Shown here: positions 63,556-64,000 of the stretch, one piece after another
Layout of the letters: each line of letters opens with the position of its first letter
How positions within the stretch are numbered: position 1 is the stretch's first letter
Assembly (NCBI GenBank): GCA_022841465.1
Contig: JALHRL010000001.1
Coordinates: 248,001-312,000, forward strand
Direction: 5' to 3'
Length of the DNA: 64,000 nucleotides
Origin: Bacteroidia bacterium
GTDB taxonomy: Bacteria; Bacteroidota; Bacteroidia; B-17B0; Aurantibacillaceae
Program-made: the position numbers and the translations under genes
The notes under the pieces: model-generated
Databases searched by the model: none
What the model saw: the letters and a program-made list of their open reading frames with translations, nothing else
Told to the model about the DNA's origin: nothing

Positions 63556-64000
63556 ATGTTTAACCGACCTAGAAGAAATAGAAAATCTGCTGCCATTAGA
63601 AACATGGTGCAAGAAAATTGGTTATCAGTAAACGATTTAATTTATCCACTATTTTTAATAGACGGGAAAAATAAAAAATCGGAAATAAAATCAATGCCGG
63701 GCATTAACCGATTAAGCGCAGATTTGTTACTAAAGGAAATTGAAGCCTGTTTGAAATTAGGATTAAATACTTTTTGTGTTTTTCCGGCAATTGAGGATAA
63801 ATTAAAAGACAAAAAAGCTACTGAAGGTTTAAATAAAAAAGGGTTGTATCCTTCTACCATAAAACTTATTAAGAAAAATTTTCCGGAAGCGGTTATTATG
63901 ACCGATGTTGCGATGGATCCATATAGCAGCGATGGGCACGATGGTTTGGTGAAGGACGGTAAAATTTTAAACGACGAAACACTGGAGATTTTAGCAAAAA
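63556..64000 (+). CDS. hemB: Delta-aminolevulinic acid dehydratase (porphobilinogen synthase), 5' part
   Basis: The first 148 codons from ATG 63556; continues past the window. RPRRNRKSAAIRNMVQENWL, LIYPLFLIDGKNKKSEIKSM, PGINRLSADLLLKEIEACLK and VIMTDVAMDPYSSDGHDGLV are the normal HemB N-terminal region, including the metal/active-site approach loop. Condenses two ALA into porphobilinogen for haem synthesis. Confidence 0.95.
   Translation, partial: MFNRPRRNRKSAAIRNMVQENWLSVNDLIYPLFLIDGKNKKSEIKSMPGINRLSADLLLKEIEACLKLGLNTFCVFPAIEDKLKDKKATEGLNKKGLYPSTIKLIKKNFPEAVIMTDVAMDPYSSDGHDGLVKDGKILNDETLEILAK

Overview
The window is a piece of a Bacteroidota chromosome (low GC, TonB-dependent receptors, a type IX secretion sorting-domain protein, GLPGLI, DUF5686, DUF4249 and DUF4833 proteins, LytTR regulation, TAnnTTTG-type promoters, futalosine-route menaquinone synthesis). 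The genus cannot be told from sequence alone. The layout is host genes (about 1-6.3 kb), a large accessory region (about 6.4-32.2 kb) ending in a tRNA-Arg(CCG), then ordinary chromosome to the right edge (32.3-64 kb).

Left flank: a GNAT acetyltransferase, a DUF5686 outer-membrane protein, a LytS/LytTR-type two-component pair, a DUF4833 protein and the N-terminal stump of a FecR-type anti-sigma factor.

The accessory region is the centre of interest. From 23.36 kb down to 6.75 kb, 22 tightly packed genes lie on the minus strand and read as a virus-like or virus-derived programme. First come three regulatory-type genes (one DUF4248/HTH-like). A block of membrane and beta-rich proteins follows: a tiny membrane protein, a membrane-anchored LEA14-like protein, a transglutaminase-like cysteine peptidase with a Gly/Ser linker and C-terminal membrane anchor, a glycine-zipper membrane protein, a 239-aa candidate capsid protein followed by a strong hairpin, three translationally coupled beta-rich proteins, a coiled-coil protein and a membrane-anchored annexin-repeat protein. 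Then comes a lysis-like cassette: T7-lysozyme-type amidase, L,D-transpeptidase-like protein, two small holin-like proteins (one only 58 aa) and a protein with unimolecular-spanin topology. The last structural-type gene ends at a hairpin, after which come a RadC/JAB-cytosine methyltransferase fusion, a Dam-type adenine methylase and a RecA-fold ATPase, closed by an intrinsic terminator. No terminase, portal, HK97 capsid, tail, conjugation or DNA polymerase gene is visible. A tailless (non-Caudoviricetes) provirus or a satellite/virus-derived particle locus is therefore the best reading, but it is an inference. No FtsK/HerA-type packaging ATPase was recognised either.

Next to it lie a divergent trypsin-like protease, a second DUF4248/HTH-like gene, an RteC-family regulator (RteC controls excision of Bacteroides conjugative transposons), a DUF4249/TonB-receptor pair, and a large serine recombinase whose last codons lie inside the antisense strand of the tRNA-Arg gene. 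That recombinase is the only integrase visible and may mark the right end of an element covering some or all of this region. No second tRNA fragment was found by eye to mark the left end.

Right flank: an outer-membrane barrel/GLPGLI pair, universal stress protein, RidA protein, PAP2 phosphatase, AlkD-like repair protein, APC permease, SDR, DnaJ-TM protein, methylmalonyl-CoA mutase small subunit, a 2066-aa alpha-2-macroglobulin, fRMsr, leucyl aminopeptidase, MqnC, ClpX, PepT, a PLP deaminase and the start of HemB. These are typical housekeeping and envelope genes.
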